Part shown: piece by piece, positions 4,922-7,814 of the stretch
Numbering within the stretch: the stretch's first letter is position 1
Layout of the letters: every line of letters begins with the position of its first letter
From: Bacillota bacterium
Lineage (GTDB): Bacteria; Bacillota; Clostridia; Peptostreptococcales; Anaerovoracaceae
Reading direction: 5' to 3'
NCBI GenBank assembly: GCA_017619905.1
Contig: JAFZRK010000194.1
Location: 1 to 7,814 of the forward strand
DNA: 7,814 nucleotides
Position numbers and translations under genes: made by a program
The notes under the pieces: model-generated
What the model saw: only the letters and a program-made list of their open reading frames with translations
Told to the model about the DNA's origin: nothing
Database searches by the model: none

Positions 4922-6757
4922 ATGAAAACTAAACAGAAAAGCTCCGGCAACCGCTTAAAGGCCTATTTCTCCAAACCGGCTAACGTAATTTCGGTCATTT
5001 TCTTTATAATTCTTATTGCTGCAGTCGTCCTGCCGCTGTTCACGCTTCTTCTGGGATCCGTAACCGTTAACGGAAGCCAGGAAGCAATGTACGTCGGCGG
5101 AGGCGTAAAGAACGGCGATCTCACCTCACATCACTGGTGGGAGCTGCTGTTCAGCAAAGAGTATGATTACGCAAAAACGGTATTCTGGAGACCTCTGGGA
5201 CAGTCCGCGCTCATGGCCCTGTACGCGTGCGCCATCGCGGTCATATTCGGAGGAGTAGTGGCATGGTTCATTACGCGGTCCGACTTACCTTTTAAGAAAT
5301 TCATTTCAACAGTCTTTGTATTTCCTTACATCATGCCTAGCTGGGCCATGGCCATGTTCTGGGAGAACTTCTTCAAGAACACCCAGATCAACGCCGGCAT
5401 GGGAATACTTCAGAGCGTAACGGGAATATGCGTCCCGGAATCACTGGTGTACGGCTTCGTGCCCTGCGCCTGGGCTCTGGGACTGCACTACGCGCCCTTC
5501 GCTTACATACTTATAGGCGGAATACTGCGCAACATGGACGCCAACCTGGAAGAAGCCGCTACGGTCCTCAAGGCCAGCCGCTTCAAGATTCTGCGCAGGG
5601 TAACGCTCCCGATAGTGCTTCCTGCTCTGATATCCACGGTACTGCTGGTATTCTCGAGCAGCATCAGCAGCTTCACCGTTCCGTTCTTCCTGAACAAGAG
5701 CAGCATCACCAGCGGAAACAACTTCGTATCGATATCCGTCCAGATGCGCAGCCTTGTAAACAGCGGATTTACTAAAGGCCAGGGCTACGTTGTAGCCATA
5801 GTCCTGATGGTATTCTCCATAGTGATACTGACGCTGAACAACAGGGTTACGGGCAAGAGGAAATCCTTCACAACGGTGACCGGAAAGTCCGGTCAGGTAT
5901 CCCTCGTAAAACTGGGCAAGGCAAGAGCGGTAATAGCGATAATACTCGTCATAATCGTCGCGTTCTTCGCCATCATGCCGCTGGTATCCTTCGCAACTGA
6001 GAGCTTATGCGAGATATCCGGAGACTGGTCCACGTTCACGCTCAAATACTGGCTGTCCACTGAACCGTTCGAGGGCAGCGCCAAGGGCGACACGATAGGC
6101 ATACTCAGGAGCACGATACTCTGGAAGGCCATGGGAAGAAGCGTACTGCTCTCCCTGTGCGTCGCTTTCGCGGCAGGCACCTTCGGTCTGCTGATCGGCT
6201 ACGCGGTATCCAAGAAGAGAGGAAGCCGCCTCGCGAGCGCGGTCTCCAACATGGCGTTCTTCCCGTACCTGATACCGTCGATGAGCTTCGGCGCCGTCTA
6301 CCTGGCCTTGTCATATACTGACGGGTTCAAATGGCTCAACGGAACGTATCTCCTGCTGTTCATAGTAGGCGCCATCAAGTTCATGCCGTTCGCGTCAAGG
6401 ACAGGCACCAGCGCCATGATGCAGCTCTCCGGCGAGATAGAAGAAGCCGCGGTGATGATGGACGTCCCGTGGTCCAAGCGCATGCTGCGCGTGCTCTTCC
6501 CAATACAGAAATCAAGCTTCATCAGCGGCTATCTGCTGCCGTTCATCTCCTGCATGAGAGAGATGTCCCTGTTCGTACTGCTCATCCCGACCTATACAGC
6601 GCTTGCAACTACAGTGCTTCAGGAGTACAGCAGAACAGGACTTACGCAGTCGGCTAACGCCATCAATCTGCTGATCATCGTAGTAGTGCTCGTCATCCAG
6701 TTCGTAGTCAACAAACTTACCGGCGCGAGCATAGACAAGGGCGTAGGAGGTAACTAA
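4922..6757 (+). CDS. Fused double-domain ABC importer permease (FbpB-like)
   Basis: This 611-residue inner-membrane protein carries two binding-protein-dependent transport permease domains in one chain, as in FbpB and AfuB. Hydrophobic segments are seen near residues 22-46, 95-117, 126-147, 186-201, 228-255 and 287-305 (first half) and 335-358, 402-429, 440-462, 474-491, 530-556 and 579-597 (second half), so 12 helices, with a basic linker around 306-334. Each half has an EAA loop that docks on the ATPase: EEAATVLKASRF beginning at 210 and EEAAVMMDVPWS beginning at 507. Both lack the usual Gly four residues after EAA (Lys217 and Asp514). The length is typical for fused permeases. The start ATG has AGGAG 9 nt upstream. 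It lies between the binding-protein and ATPase genes, so the chain alone would form the transmembrane channel. The substrate is unknown. Confidence 0.92.
   Translation: MKTKQKSSGNRLKAYFSKPANVISVIFFIILIAAVVLPLFTLLLGSVTVNGSQEAMYVGGGVKNGDLTSHHWWELLFSKEYDYAKTVFWRPLGQSALMALYACAIAVIFGGVVAWFITRSDLPFKKFISTVFVFPYIMPSWAMAMFWENFFKNTQINAGMGILQSVTGICVPESLVYGFVPCAWALGLHYAPFAYILIGGILRNMDANLEEAATVLKASRFKILRRVTLPIVLPALISTVLLVFSSSISSFTVPFFLNKSSITSGNNFVSISVQMRSLVNSGFTKGQGYVVAIVLMVFSIVILTLNNRVTGKRKSFTTVTGKSGQVSLVKLGKARAVIAIILVIIVAFFAIMPLVSFATESLCEISGDWSTFTLKYWLSTEPFEGSAKGDTIGILRSTILWKAMGRSVLLSLCVAFAAGTFGLLIGYAVSKKRGSRLASAVSNMAFFPYLIPSMSFGAVYLALSYTDGFKWLNGTYLLLFIVGAIKFMPFASRTGTSAMMQLSGEIEEAAVMMDVPWSKRMLRVLFPIQKSSFISGYLLPFISCMREMSLFVLLIPTYTALATTVLQEYSRTGLTQSANAINLLIIVVVLVIQFVVNKLTGASIDKGVGGN
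6745..6750 (+). promoter_or_regulatory. Shine-Dalgarno site of the importer ATPase inside the permease gene end
   Basis: AGGAGG lies in the last codons of the permease gene, 8 nt before the ATG at 6759. The permease stop (TAA 6755-6757) is one base before that ATG, so translation of the two genes is coupled. Confidence 0.75.
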
Positions 6758-6758
6758 G

Positions 6759-7814
6759 ATGCCGAAGATAGTACTTGAACACGTAACGAAACGCTTCGAG
6801 AAATTCGTAGCTGTAGAAGACCTGAACATGGTCATAGAAGACAGAGAGTTCATAACCCTCCTCGGCCCCTCCGGCTGCGGAAAGACAACGACCCTCCGCA
6901 TGATCGCAGGTCTCGAGACCCCCACAGAGGGGCGCATAACCATAGGCGACACCGTAGTATTCGACGCGGAGAAAGGCATAAACATCTCCCCGGGCAAGAG
7001 AGACATCGGTTTCCTCTTCCAGAACTACGCTCTGTGGCCCCACATGACCGTATACCAGAACATTGCCTTCGGACTTGAGAACCTTAAGTGGCCCAAGGAC
7101 GAGATACGCAAGAGAGTCGACGAGATGCTCGCCATGCTGAAGATAGAGCAGTTCGAGAAGCGCTATCCCAGCGAGCTCTCCGGCGGCCAGCAGCAGCGCG
7201 TGGCCAGCGCCCGCACGCTTGCCCCGGCGCCCAAGGTCCTGTTCATGGACGAGCCGCTGTCCAACCTGGACGCCAAGCTGCGTCTGGAGATGAGGACTGA
7301 GCTTAAACGTCTGCACGCGGACACCGACTCCACCTTCGTGTACGTAACGCACGACCAGCTGGAAGCCATGACGCTGGCCACAAGGGTATGCCTCATGAAG
7401 ACCGGCATACTGCAGCAGTACGACCCGCCGCTCGTCGTCTACAACGACCCTGCAAACCTGTTCACCGCGGACTTCGTAGGAAACCCGACCATGAACTTCA
7501 TACCGGCAACGGCAAAGGTCCTGGACGGAAACCGCGCGGAAGTAAACGCTCTTGGCACCACCATGGTATTCGAGAGCACGGAGCCGCTGGGCGAACTGGA
7601 AGCAGGCGAAGGCAACGCAGTGCTGGGCATAAGACCGGAGTTCCTGCGTCTTAAGAACGGCACCCACAAGGCCAACATCTACGCCACCCTGCCCGCAGGC
7701 ATGGAGACCACGGTAAAACTGGAAGCTCCGGACGGGACGATGCTCACGTCCGTGGAGTTCGGAAGCGTCGACTACGACCTGAACGCCGAAGTCAACTACG
7801 AGATCTACGGAAAC
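6759..7814 (+). CDS. ABC importer ATP-binding protein, MalK/FbpC-type (3' truncated by window)
   Basis: The frame from ATG 6759 stays open to the last base, giving 352 residues without a stop. The protein is the cytoplasmic ATPase of the importer. Motifs are Walker A GPSGCGKTT (36-44), Q-loop FQNYALWPHMTV with Gln88, canonical signature LSGGQQQR (140-147), Walker B and D-loop VLFMDEPLSNLD (160-171), and H-loop YVTHDQ with His198. A C-terminal OB/TOBE-like regulatory domain begins near residue 240, with VGNPTMNF (240-247) and LGIRPE (289-294), as in MalK/UgpC/FbpC-type proteins. Family members are about 350-370 residues, so probably only a few codons are missing. The start follows the permease stop by one base and has AGGAGG 8 nt upstream. 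Ile codons are mostly ATA (11 of 17). The NPTMNF stretch resembles sugar-importer ATPases more than ferric ones, but this does not settle the substrate. Confidence 0.93.
   Translation, partial: MPKIVLEHVTKRFEKFVAVEDLNMVIEDREFITLLGPSGCGKTTTLRMIAGLETPTEGRITIGDTVVFDAEKGINISPGKRDIGFLFQNYALWPHMTVYQNIAFGLENLKWPKDEIRKRVDEMLAMLKIEQFEKRYPSELSGGQQQRVASARTLAPAPKVLFMDEPLSNLDAKLRLEMRTELKRLHADTDSTFVYVTHDQLEAMTLATRVCLMKTGILQQYDPPLVVYNDPANLFTADFVGNPTMNFIPATAKVLDGNRAEVNALGTTMVFESTEPLGELEAGEGNAVLGIRPEFLRLKNGTHKANIYATLPAGMETTVKLEAPDGTMLTSVEFGSVDYDLNAEVNYEIYGN

Noticed and set aside
6717..7667. Minus-strand open frame (316 codons) opposite the importer ATPase
   Set aside because: The + strand frame from 6759 carries all ABC ATPase motifs and runs to the window end; the antisense frame is compositional.

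Overview
The window is a gene-dense, GC-rich stretch with every gene on the + strand. It suggests an anaerobic clostridial (Bacillota) genome. The evidence is the Gram-positive-style lipoprotein signal with an LAAC lipobox, strong AAGGAG-type ribosome binding sites, AT-rich promoter and leader segments between GC-rich genes, and a class II fructose-bisphosphate aldolase of the roughly 310-residue clostridial/thermophile type. Ile is encoded mostly by ATA despite the high GC, which is unusual. The placement below phylum level is a guess.

Region 1 (1-2328) is the end of an operon for an ABC-2-type (probably export) system. It holds the C-terminal part of a membrane-anchored extracytoplasmic protein (cut by the window start), an ABC ATPase and a six-helix permease. 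These genes are joined by a 4-nt and then a 47-nt overlap, so they are tightly coupled. A strong intrinsic terminator (2355-2391) closes the operon.

Region 2 (2392-3444) has a good sigma-70-like promoter and a class II ketose-bisphosphate aldolase, almost certainly fructose-1,6-bisphosphate aldolase of glycolysis and gluconeogenesis. One position of its phosphate-binding motif is Gly rather than the usual Asp.

Region 3 (3445-7814) is an importer operon: a lipoprotein solute-binding protein, a fused double-domain permease (FbpB-like, 12 predicted helices, two EAA loops) and the first 352 residues of a MalK/FbpC-type ATPase that runs off the window. A stem-loop with a short T-run lies between the binding-protein gene and the permease gene. 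It probably makes the binding protein more abundant than the membrane parts, and that gene's codon bias agrees. The substrate cannot be read from the sequence: systems of this architecture carry ferric iron, sugar phosphates, phosphonates, thiamine or polyamines. No intrinsic terminator separates the aldolase from the importer, so a link to phosphorylated sugars is possible but only a hypothesis.

I see no RNA genes, CRISPR array, insertion sequence or phage trace. I do not see a clearly undescribed system. The most unusual details are the loss of the conserved Gly in both EAA loops of the fused permease (Lys217 and Asp514 instead), the Gly in the aldolase motif, and the codon contrast between neighbouring genes.
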